Origin: Armadillidium nasatum
Lineage: Eukaryota; Arthropoda; Malacostraca; Isopoda; Armadillidiidae
Direction: 5' to 3'
Assembly: GCA_009176605.1 (NCBI GenBank)
Contig: SEYY01001228.1
Location: 5,001-52,500, forward strand
Length of the DNA stretch: 47,500 nucleotides
How positions within the stretch are numbered: position 1 is the first letter of the stretch; every line of letters begins with the position of its first letter. The position numbers and the translations under genes are program-made. Below the pieces are notes generated by a model. The model worked only from the letters and a program-made list of their open reading frames with translations. It had not been told where the DNA came from and ran no database searches. Positions 33,541 through 47,500 of this stretch are shown here, one piece after another.

Positions 33541-33595
<55 letters not shown>
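33541..33595. repeat. Poly(A) run
   Basis: About 55 A, leading into TATCGATA repeat copy 2. Confidence 0.95.
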
Positions 33596-33598
<3 letters not shown>

Positions 33599-33724
33599 CG
33601 TTCATTCGATACTGAGGATAACATATCGATATATTGGCTTTAAAAATATCATCGAAATTTTTCCGATACTATCGTTAAAAAATATCGATATCGATATATA
33701 TCGATAATCTTTCGGCATCCCTAC
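33590..33724. repeat. TATCGATA-rich repeat, copy 2 (intergenic)
   Basis: Second copy of the repeat found before APC7. It holds four TATCGATA octamers (33624-33631, 33683-33690, 33689-33696, 33699-33706) and follows a ~55 bp poly(A) run. Probably a short nonautonomous transposon; family not recognised. Confidence 0.7.
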
Positions 33725-37805
<4,081 letters not shown>

Positions 37806-37897
37806 TATATAATATAATAATAAAAAAAATAAAAAAAAAAAAAAAAATTTTTTAAATTATTATTTTTTCCCATTTTTTTTTTTTTATACAAAAAATC

Positions 37898-38395
<498 letters not shown>

Positions 38396-38690
38396 TTTGT
38401 GTTGGTAGGTTGGTAAAAAAATAAAAAAGTTATCACATTTTTCTTGTTAGTTTTACCCTGTTTGGTGGTTAGCTTTACCCCGCTTTTGAATATTAATATT
38501 TTCTAAACAATAATGAAAATTTAAATAACACTTACATTTCATATTCTTCAAATCTTCCAAGTTCGATATTACATTCTCAATATATTTTTGGGGGGACAAA
38601 CCTTCAAAAAATTTCAAATTTTTGTCTAAAAAACTACCCAAAGAGGGGGAAATTTTTTTGAGTTATTGTTGTCATATATTAGATTATTTT

Positions 38691-38742
38691 TATTGCAAAT
38701 AACATTGAAATATTTCTATTACAAATAACATTGAAATATGAA
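38691..38742. repeat. 26-bp tandem duplication
   Basis: TATTGCAAATAACATTGAAA and TATTACAAATAACATTGAAA, 26 bp apart. Confidence 0.85.
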
Positions 38743-38832
38743 GACTTTTGTACCAAAAAAAAACAAAATTGATGATATAAAAAAATTGATTAAAATTTAC
38801 TTTTGAGGGTGGTTACTTTTATCCCATTTTAT

Positions 38833-38941
<109 letters not shown>

Positions 38942-38947
38942 ACCAAC

Positions 38948-39055
38948 CAGGGCTGGAATTTTGCCAGGGTTGCCTAAAATTTGTAAAAAGGTCAAAATCA
39001 TTGAAATTTTAGGTTAAGAAAACCAAATATAAATTTAATTGAGGTTTACTTAATT
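38948..39055 (+). mobile_element. hAT-derived fragment, copy 2
   Basis: Begins CAGGGCTGGAATTTTGCCAG and is homologous to 26654-26775. A related GC-rich stretch (CAGGGCTGTGGCC, then GCCGGGG repeats) recurs at about 40697-40765, possibly another element end. Confidence 0.65.
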
Positions 39056-39382
39056 ATAAGGAAGGAGTAGAATAGCCAACATTAACTTAAATTAATGATA
39101 ATATGCATTTTCTCTGAAAAAAATTTCAGAAAATTACAGATTTTGTATAATAAAAGTTTTAAAAAAATACAAAAATTTTTGAGTTTTTTCCCTAATTCAT
39201 AATAGTAAATCAACAGGTTTACTAGGTAAGACCCTAAGGTAAAGTTTGAAAAAATGTAAGATTTAAAATTATCAATATAACCTGTATTTATACATATCAT
39301 TGTTATTTTATAGCTATGTATCAAACTTGTATCATTTAGCTACATTATTTCAAAATTATTATTTTGTATACTTTCAGTCACT

Positions 39383-39601
39383 ATGGCTAAAAGATCAGCT
39401 TCAGCAGTATGGGAGTACTTTACAATGTTTCAGGATAGGCTCGAAATAGCTATATGTAATATCTGCAGTCAGAAAATTAGAAGAGGATCTCCGGGTGCCC
39501 CATGTAAAAATTTTTCAACCAGATCTTTATGGGGTCATCTAAAATCAAAACACAAAAATGAACATTTACTAGCAGAAAAGGAGCGGTCAAAAGAAGCATA
39601 A
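39383..39601 (+). pseudogene. BED-type zinc finger, N-terminus of a hAT-like transposase
   Basis: 72 codons following a TACTTTCAG acceptor-like site. ASAVWEYFTMFQDRLEIAIC then CNICSQKIRRG and TRSLWGHLKSKH give the BED pattern (W-x-Y/F-F ... C-x2-C ... L-x-x-H-L-x3-H). It ends with a stop soon after and no transposase core follows on this strand. It lies about 330 bp inside the hAT-like end at 38948. Confidence 0.75.
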
Positions 39602-39730
39602 AAGAAAAAGAAAATATTTAAAAAACAAGAAAAAAATCCTCATTTTCTTATATTTTGTTTGAAATTTTTTTTTTTTATTATTTGACAGATTGAGTTGAAA
39701 TTTTCAGTTACATCCATTTTTCCCGAAATT

Positions 39731-39958
39731 CTAAGTTGATTTGAAGCATTTTTCTGAGTCTATAATGATTTGAAAATTATTTGGACTCAAAGTTGAAAAA
39801 ATAAAAAATAATACTGGGGTCAAACCACAGGTCCACATGAGCAGAAAATTTAACTGAATCATCTTATCCACAATTTCTTGCATTAGTGGGAACAGATTTT
39901 TGATGTCACGTCTAGGAAAAAAGTTATAAGCACTTGAAATTGTTTTTGCAAAAATCAT
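39731..39958 (-). pseudogene. Possible hAT transposase core fragment, opposite strand
   Basis: Minus-strand frame with FFPRRDIKNLFPLMQEIVDK, resembling the hAT segment P-S-R-x-T-I-x..L-x..Y-x-x-V before the first catalytic Asp; downstream the frame is shifted (a VDLW-like reading). Inverted relative to the BED finger, so rearranged. Moderately uncertain. Confidence 0.4.
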
Positions 39959-40001
39959 ACCCTTCCAGAGAAAAAAAAAAATTTATTTAAAAAAAAAAAA
40001 A

Positions 40002-40303
40002 ATTACCTACTAATTTTTTTATTTTTGGATATTGTTTGTAGGAGGGACAGAGTTACAACTTTTATTTAGTGCGTTAAGTGCTATTTGTTTGAAGCGAGAT
40101 ATAGCATCTCAAACTTTGGGAATTTTCGAAAATTGGTCAAAAATGGACCTTTAGTGAAAGGTTATATCTCGAAACCAACGAATCACATCTGATAAAGTAT
40201 AGAGAAGAATTTGTAGCCCCATCCCTCTATACATCCACCAAAAATAAGAAATGTTATAGTTGTATTTTTTTTTTTTTATATAATTTTTTTTGTCCAAAAA
40301 GGT

Positions 40304-40337
<34 letters not shown>

Positions 40338-40665
40338 CAGTTTTGGGGTTATAACATTTTTTCTATAACTCTGGGAACAAAAGTCTGTTAGAAGCTTTAG
40401 TAACGCATAGAATTCTAAGTGTACAGTCCAAATTTCAGGTCATTTGAAAAAGTGGTTTGGCCCCACCATTCATTTGAAAAATGGTCAAATTTCTAAAAAT
40501 AAAATTTTTTAACCGTTATAGACTCGGAAAACCGTTAGAAATAGACTTTTCTTCACCGGGATAAAAGCTATATACACTGAAAATTTCAGGAGAATCGGCT
40601 GAAAATTAAGAATTTTTTTGATATTGGACTGTCCCCTTAATAAGTATAATTTTCCATTTTAACCC
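40002..40665. other. Unassigned repeat-like DNA
   Basis: Poly(T) run at 40310-40337 and sentence-like AT-rich DNA with no coding frame, ending TGGACTGTCCCCTTAA. Probably internal sequence of a DNA transposon. Confidence 0.3.
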
Positions 40666-40894
40666 TGGCAAGCAAACCCTGGTTTTCCCTGATTTTTAGC
40701 CAGGGCTGTGGCCGTCGTCAGTAAATAGCCGGGGTTTGCCGGTGCCGGGGCCCCGGTCGGTCCATAGTGTACATACATGCTATACTATATATTTAAATCT
40801 GTGATTGGACAATCAGTCGTCATTTTCATCAGCAAATCCGTCATAGTTTATCAATCGTTATCATCAATTTTCTGCCGATTAATTTATATATATT

Positions 40895-41025
40895 GGTTAT
40901 ATCTTTCTGTTCCACCTTCTTCAATTGAAAGTGAGAGGATATTTAATACTGACGGCCAAAAATACTTTACAAGACGAAATTGAATTACCCCAGAAACTGG
41001 AGGAAAAATTGTTTAAGAGCTCTAA
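40895..41025 (+). pseudogene. hAT transposase dimerisation motif fragment
   Basis: YLSVPPSSIESERIFNTDGQ then KYFTRRN, a stop TGA at 40981, and in the same frame ITPETGGKIV: the hAT C-terminal signature through the PE helix with one stop. Could be the other end of the element whose BED finger is at 39383. Confidence 0.75.
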
Positions 41026-41029
41026 AATT

Positions 41030-41640
41030 TTTCATGTCTTTCCATGTGTTCTCGCATATTAAAACTTTTAAAATCTATGTTCTGAAGATACTATTATACT
41101 ATATATTAAAATTACATGTCTTTATTCATTTGAATAAAGAAAAGATTTTAATATTTCTATTTTTTAAAAATATTATTTTTATTACAATAATGAAAATTTT
41201 AAAAATTACTTTCTCAATTTCATTGTCATTGTCAAAAACATTCTTAATCATTCCATCACTGATTTAAATGTTAATTTTTTTTCTTCTTCTTCTTCTACTT
41301 CCTGGTTTAATGGTTGTTAAGATTAAATTTTATCATTTGCATGATTTTGAAATAATTACACTTACATTTGTGTTTGGAATATTGGCATACTTTACAGATT
41401 CATTGTCTTTCTTCAACTCTAATTTCCCACTGAATTTAATACCATTGATTTTCCTTATTCTCAAGACATTTTTGTCATTTCAAGCATTTATCTGACTGAA
41501 AATTTTCGCATCTCTTCATTTTTCTTTAAACTCACTAAGGTATTTTTGATACTAATACAAAATTTCAGCTAAGTTTTCAGTATAGTAACATTTTGTGACA
41601 ATCTTGTTGTAATTTTCATTTCAATGACTTCAATAAAATT
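41030..41640. other. AT-rich DNA upstream of TMEM230
   Basis: No supported feature except that the TMEM230 untranslated exon and promoter should lie in or beyond it. Confidence 0.35.
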
Positions 41641-41647
41641 TTTTCAG

Positions 41648-41787
41648 ATAACTGATACTCTTCTACATTTGCTTATATCCTTGTCATGATGCGAAATGAT
41701 GCACGATATCGTTCCCACTCCCCTCACGTTCGTTATAGCAGACTCAGTCAAGATGAAGCCACTGCGTTTACTGATGAACAGTTTAAG
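41648..41787 (+). CDS. TMEM230: TMEM230 first coding exon with short 5' UTR
   Basis: Begins after acceptor TTTTTTCAG with about 38 bp of 5' UTR, then ATGATG at 41686 and 34 codons, ending at GTGGGA in phase 0. The encoded tail is cytosolic and basic, with the family YSRL motif. Confidence 0.88.
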
Positions 41788-42251
41788 GTGGGATTTTTGA
41801 AATAAAATAGAGGTTCTTAATCTCACAAAAAATTTTCTCATTTATCGAGTCTTAAAATATTTTTTGATTTACATACTACTTCTATAATTCATTTTTTTAA
41901 AATAAATTTATAGTCAAAATATACTTCAAAATGATATTAGAGAAATTTGCTTCTTAGTATTTATTTTATTTCTTTTTATTGCAGGAGAGGCCTGTCAGTA
42001 TTCCATGGAAACCCATAATATACGCCTTTATATTATTTTTTCTTGGCACTTTGCTTATCACATTTAGTGGCCTTATCCTTGTTGGACACGTTGATGAAAA
42101 ATACTCTGATCGCATGTGGCCCTTTTTAATTCTTGGCATGCTTATGTTCATTCCTGGAGCGTACCATTCTTATATTGCATTTTATGCTTTAAGAGGCTAT
42201 CAAGGATTTGATTTAGCTGACATACCTTCGTATGGAGATGATTGGTATTAA
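41686..42251 (+). CDS. TMEM230: TMEM230, two coding exons, 122 residues
   Basis: Exons 41686-41787 (34 codons) and 41985-42251 (88 codons plus TAA), with donor GTGGGA and acceptor TTATTGCAG. Family members are small two-span proteins of endosomes, trans-Golgi and synaptic or secretory vesicles, implicated in vesicle trafficking. The N-terminus carries RYSRLSQDEA (human KYSRLSSTDD). Hydrophobic helices lie at about residues 45-67 and 79-101, and the C-terminus reads ALRGYQGFDLADIPSYGDDW, matching human ASKGYRGYSYDDIPDFDD. Length is close to human (120). Two ATGs are adjacent and the first is taken. A TTTTTTCAG acceptor at 41647 shows that the first coding exon has an upstream untranslated exon, which I did not locate. 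Certain of the family; the gene symbol follows human usage. Confidence 0.95.
41985..42251 (+). CDS. TMEM230: TMEM230 second coding exon
   Basis: Carries both membrane helices and the conserved DIP motif near the C-terminus (DIPSYGDDWY then TAA). This exon alone is sufficient for family assignment. Confidence 0.95.
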   Translation, partial: ERPVSIPWKPIIYAFILFFLGTLLITFSGLILVGHVDEKYSDRMWPFLILGMLMFIPGAYHSYIAFYALRGYQGFDLADIPSYGDDWY

Positions 42252-42850
42252 TATAAAATAAGCTTTGGCAGAGCTCTGGCCTAAAATTTATTATTTTTTA
42301 TGCAATGAAAAGGCCTATATATTTTTAGGTACTGAAAATATCATTGTTATTGCTACATGCCATAATAATATGGGCCTTTTATTAGTCACAAAACTGGTTT
42401 CACTAAAGCTGTTCATTTATTTTTATAAATATTATTATTATTGTTTTATCTTTTCTCTTTTTAATTCTAGTCATTTATATATATTTGGAATAGGACCATG
42501 GTAACTCATATTTATATTTGTAAATTTTCAAGATTTTTACTGCTTTCGAAAATCTGCCGGCAAGTAGGAATGAACTAGATCAAGGCACAGGTTGAGCAGG
42601 ATTTCTCTAGCCTCTGCTCTAGAATCTCTCAAATGTAGGCATAACAAACTCTGAGAACTTCTTTCACAGTCTCATGTTTTGACAAAAATCCTTTTATATT
42701 ATTGAATTTTTTCTAGCTCTTCTTTCATTAATAGTTATTTTAGAAGTATAGAAGATATAATTCTCTTTTTGTAAACATCTTTAGGTATTTCACATTTTGA
42801 TTACTTATAATAAAAAGTATTTTTATAATAAATTGTTACGGCAAAAATGT
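42252..42850 (+). promoter_or_regulatory. TMEM230: Probable TMEM230 3' UTR with two polyadenylation signals
   Basis: AT-rich, no coding signal. AATAAA hexamers at 42809-42814 and 42827-42832 are plausible poly(A) signals for TMEM230; a different, earlier or later end is possible. Confidence 0.4.
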
Positions 42851-44301
<1,451 letters not shown>

Positions 44302-44836
44302 ATTTTTTTTTTACAGAACGCCACCACTCACGGGCAGAGCCCTTTTCAAGGAGGGGGCACACACACAGGCACAAAGCTCATTCAAACACACACACACCTA
44401 ACGCACAGCCCTCAGGTGGGCGCAGACGGAAGCCTTGAAGAGTGGAAGATTAAATACAGGAGGAAAAATAGATGATGGTAGAGAATTCCACAGAATAGAG
44501 GTGGCTGGAAAGAAGGAGGTACCACAACGGGCTAGCCTGGGATTTCCTACGTCCACACAAAATTGGTGCGAAAGCAGGGCACCCCTTGTGCAACGACGAC
44601 GCAACGGTGGAGGAATGCGAGAGGCCAATTCCCTCGAGCACCTGCCATTGTAGTACCTGTAGAAAAGAGATAGCGCAGCCAACGTCACGTCGCAGAGATA
44701 GAGGGTCAAGAGAGTTTGAAAGTAGGGGACAGTTTATTAATCTTTTAGCTTTTGACTCAACCCTATCCAGAAGAGAGGAGGAGCCGGAGCCCCCCAAATG
44801 TGAGAACAGTACTCCATACAAGGGCGAATAAGACCC

Positions 44837-45685
44837 TTATATATTTGGAGTTATCTGCTCAGAAGAAAAAAATTCTCGCAATCTGAACAGGACTCCCAGC
44901 TTCTTAGAGGCCGCTTTAGCAACCATTGTGATATGTGGTTTCCAAGACAGTTTGTTGTTTATGTTTAGACCAAGAATGTTAATGTTATTTACAGGTGAGA
45001 CGGGAGAGCCATCGAAGAGGATAGGAAAGTTAGGAGGTGTTTTTGAGAGGGAGATGTGAAGAAGTTGAGTTTTTAAAGAGTTGAATTTCACAAGGTTGCT
45101 ATGACCCCACCGGGAAATCCCATCCAGATCGGCAAGAATGGAATCGGAAAGTTGAAGACGAGAAGCAACTCTAGAAGCAAAAGAGGGAGCAGATTTGAAA
45201 TGAGTAGAAGAATGTAGAGTTGAGTCATCAGCATAAGAGTGAACAGAGTTAGAAGTGCAGTTGAGAAGATCGTTAATGAAATGTAAGAATAAAGTTGGAG
45301 ATAAAAGAGAACCCTGAGGAACACCACAGTTGACAGAAAAGGAGGAAGAGGTCGCTCCATCTACAAGGTGCCGAAATGGAACGATCTGAGAGAAAACTAG
45401 ACAAGAGTGAGCAAAGAGAAGGAGGAAACCCAAAGGAAGGGAGCTTGGAGAGCAGCGACGCATGCCATACCCGGTCAAAAGCCTTGGATATGTCAAGCGC
45501 CACCACACAAGACTCCCCGAAGTCCCTAAGGGCAGAAGACCATAGATCAGTAAGATAGGAAAGTATGTCACCAGTTGACCTCGAGCGTCGAAAGCCATAC
45601 TGGTGATCAGAGAGAAGAGAATGAGACTCCAAATGATCCAGGAAATGAGAGTTGAGGAGAGTTTCAAAAATTTTAGACAGAACAC
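44837..45685 (-). pseudogene. LINE family J reverse transcriptase, palm and thumb
   Basis: 282-codon frame whose true part starts about 45430 (LLFAHSCLVFSQIVPFRHLV) and contains motif B, YADDST, LVKFNSLKTQLLHISL and NNKLSWKPHITMVAKAASKK. It overlaps the previous frame, which shows a frameshift. Confidence 0.85.
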
Positions 45686-45950
45686 AAGTGAGAGCTATAG
45701 GTCGATAGTTAGAAGGATCAGAACGACTACCTTTTTTCGGGATCGGCTGAACAAATGCACGCTTCCAGCATTGAGGAAAAGTATTAGTATTAAGGCATAG
45801 AGAGTAGAGCTGAACGAGGACAGGCGCTAACTCGGAAGCACACTCCCTCAGAACACGAGGGGGAATGCCATCCGGGCCGCTGGCCTTCCTGACGTTCATA
45901 GATTTCAGGATCCCATGCACCCGATCATGTGTAATTACAGGTAGAGACAT
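45273..45950 (-). pseudogene. LINE family J reverse transcriptase, fingers and palm start
   Basis: 225 codons from MSLPVITHDRVHGILKSMNV through motif A; the frame shifts near 45300-45390 before the YADD box, which is read in the frame 45685-44837. Confidence 0.85.
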
Positions 45951-46443
45951 GGGACACCTGAGAGGAGAAGGAGTAGGAGGAGGGATGCCAGAATCGAGCA
46001 GGGTGGAATTAGATGAAAAAGGAGGCCGAAGAGATTAGCCTTTTCAGAAGGAGTATTAGCTACAGAACCATCAGAGCGAATAAGAGGAGGAAAGGCAGAT
46101 TTACAGAAGTTGTTAGAGATATTTTGACAAGAGGCCAGAAATTTTTATCAGTAGGAGAGCCATGGAGGTCAGCGCACTTCCTTTTCATGAAAGTACGCTT
46201 AGTCCGTCGAAGAACATCCCTGCAACGATTCCGAGCTGAATGAAAATTAGCAAGAGTGATAGGAGAAGGAGAGTTTTTCCATTCACGATAAGCAATGTCT
46301 CTCTCCCGAAGGGCAAGAGAACAATTGCCATCGAACCAAGGATTTTGAGGAGAAAAAGATTTAGTTGAAGATGGAATAAATCTGCTCATCCCATCAAGGA
46401 TTACGGCCCCTACCTTTTCAGCAGAGACAGAAGCGTCCCCCGA

Positions 46444-46563
<120 letters not shown>

Positions 46564-46565
<2 letters not shown>

Positions 46566-46625
46566 CGGTTGGCTCTTAAAGTCCCGGCCAATAAAAACCC
46601 ATTTTTGCAACATTTTTGTAATTTT
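46564..46625 (+). mobile_element. Possible mariner terminal repeat at a TA site
   Basis: CGGTTGGCTCTTAAAGTCCC then GGCC and ACCCATTTTTG resemble mariner ends (GGTTGGCxxxTAAGTCCCxG) starting right after TA of the microsatellite. No transposase follows within the window on a readable frame. Confidence 0.45.
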
Positions 46626-47500
46626 GAGGTGGGTGGGTGGAGGGAAATCTGATTAATAGTAGAATTTAATAAACAAACACTTTATTATACAGGTTGCCAT
46701 TTACCGCTCTCATGATGATGATTTTATATTTGTGGCTGCCTGGATAAGAAAGATATAATTCATATATATACTAGTTGCATAACATTACATGAAGTTCTAT
46801 TTCAGGCAAATAACATTAAAAGTATGAAAACATTTATTCCTTTAAATTAGGACTTAAATTTTTTTTTTATATATATAATTGGTATTCAAATTATTAAATT
46901 AGGACTAAAATGTTTTTTTTTTATATAATTGGTATTCAAATTAAAATTCACATTTTAATTCTTTGTATACTTTGGATATCCTTTCAATTTCTAGTTTTTT
47001 CAGTTTATTACGTACAGGACAGAATGTTTAAAAATCCTAAAAGTTGACCGAGTTTGCAGGACAGCAATGAACTTCCGCAAAAAACTTAGAAACCCCTCTG
47101 GAAGATTAATTTCCTATTTATTAATTTACATGTTTACTAATTTCCATCAAATGGAAAGATTCCTGTTTTCAGTAATACTTTTGTTAAAATTTAATTTGAC
47201 TATTAATTTGCAGAACAAAATTGAATTGCTGCAAAAACTTGCAAAAAATCCTTTATCAAAATTCCTGTCTTCAAACAGATGACAAGGGAAACCCCTCGAG
47301 AGTACCTCGGATATATAATCTAATTCACAAATCACTTAGCACTTTAACGGACACGAGTTATTTTATATGAAATCATTAATGTAAATAATTTCATATAGTC
47401 CAACTGCTTTACTTTTAAAAATATTTTGTTATCTGAGGTATATTTATATTTTGAAAAAGATTTTGACTAGGGAAAAGATTTCGGCGTTTGGATCTAAGCT
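46626..47500. other. AT-rich right end of window
   Basis: Contains a 52-bp tandem duplication (AAATTAGGACT at 46844 and 46896). A weak frame at 47067-47282 (+) is not recognised. Confidence 0.4.
46844..46945. repeat. 52-bp tandem duplication
   Basis: AAATTAGGACT..ATAATTGGTATTCAAATT repeated once at 52-bp spacing. Confidence 0.8.

Noticed and set aside
41268..41495. 75-codon hydrophobic frame before TMEM230
   Set aside because: Composition (Leu, Phe, Ile) is what T-rich DNA gives; no membrane protein family resemblance.

Overview
This is a eukaryotic nuclear window, most likely from an arthropod. The evidence is spliced genes with GT..AG introns, two recognisable animal genes, and a dense mix of non-LTR, LTR, hAT and mariner-type transposon remnants. 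It is very AT-rich. More than thirty uninterrupted (AT)n tracts of about 80 to 300 bp make up, by my tally, roughly 5 kb or about a tenth of the window. That microsatellite load recalls crustacean genomes such as penaeid shrimp or isopods, but the species cannot be fixed from sequence alone.

Layout. 1-8.5 kb is transposon debris: a tandem hairpin repeat at the left edge, a hAT transposase tail with its terminal repeat, an LTR-type element with duplicated end segments, a Ty1/Copia RT-RNaseH-LTR remnant on the minus strand, and a 5'-truncated jockey-like LINE on the minus strand. 8,624-26,888 holds the complete 12-exon coding sequence of ANAPC7 (APC7), the TPR subunit of the anaphase-promoting complex, on the plus strand; I could join all exons in frame into 554 residues. 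Its introns carry a CR1-type LINE, a long inverted-repeat (foldback) element, a tRNA-like sequence, a SINE, a mariner remnant, a hAT-derived fragment and a long (AT)n tract in every intron from 4 to 10. 27-41 kb is intergenic: a degenerate RNase H-bearing LINE split by a duplicated piece of the APC7 terminal exon, a second SINE copy, a TATCGATA-rich repeat whose sister copy lies just upstream of the APC7 start codon, a second jockey-like LINE, a nest of long hairpins, and BED-finger/hAT fragments. 41,686-42,251 encodes TMEM230, a two-span endomembrane protein, in two coding exons. 44.3-46.45 kb is a longer minus-strand copy of the LINE family seen at 7.1-8.3 kb, followed by a possible mariner end embedded in a (TA)n tract.

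The two host genes are unrelated: APC7 is a scaffold and adaptor subunit of the cell-cycle ubiquitin ligase, TMEM230 an endosomal or secretory-vesicle membrane protein. The most striking feature is how closely transposons, (AT)n tracts and gene structure are interlocked. Many transposon ends I could place abut an (AT)n tract, and one APC7 splice acceptor is formed by the last TATAG of such a tract, leaving no polypyrimidine tract. I see no RNA gene likely to be functional, no CRISPR array and no bacterial-type operon.
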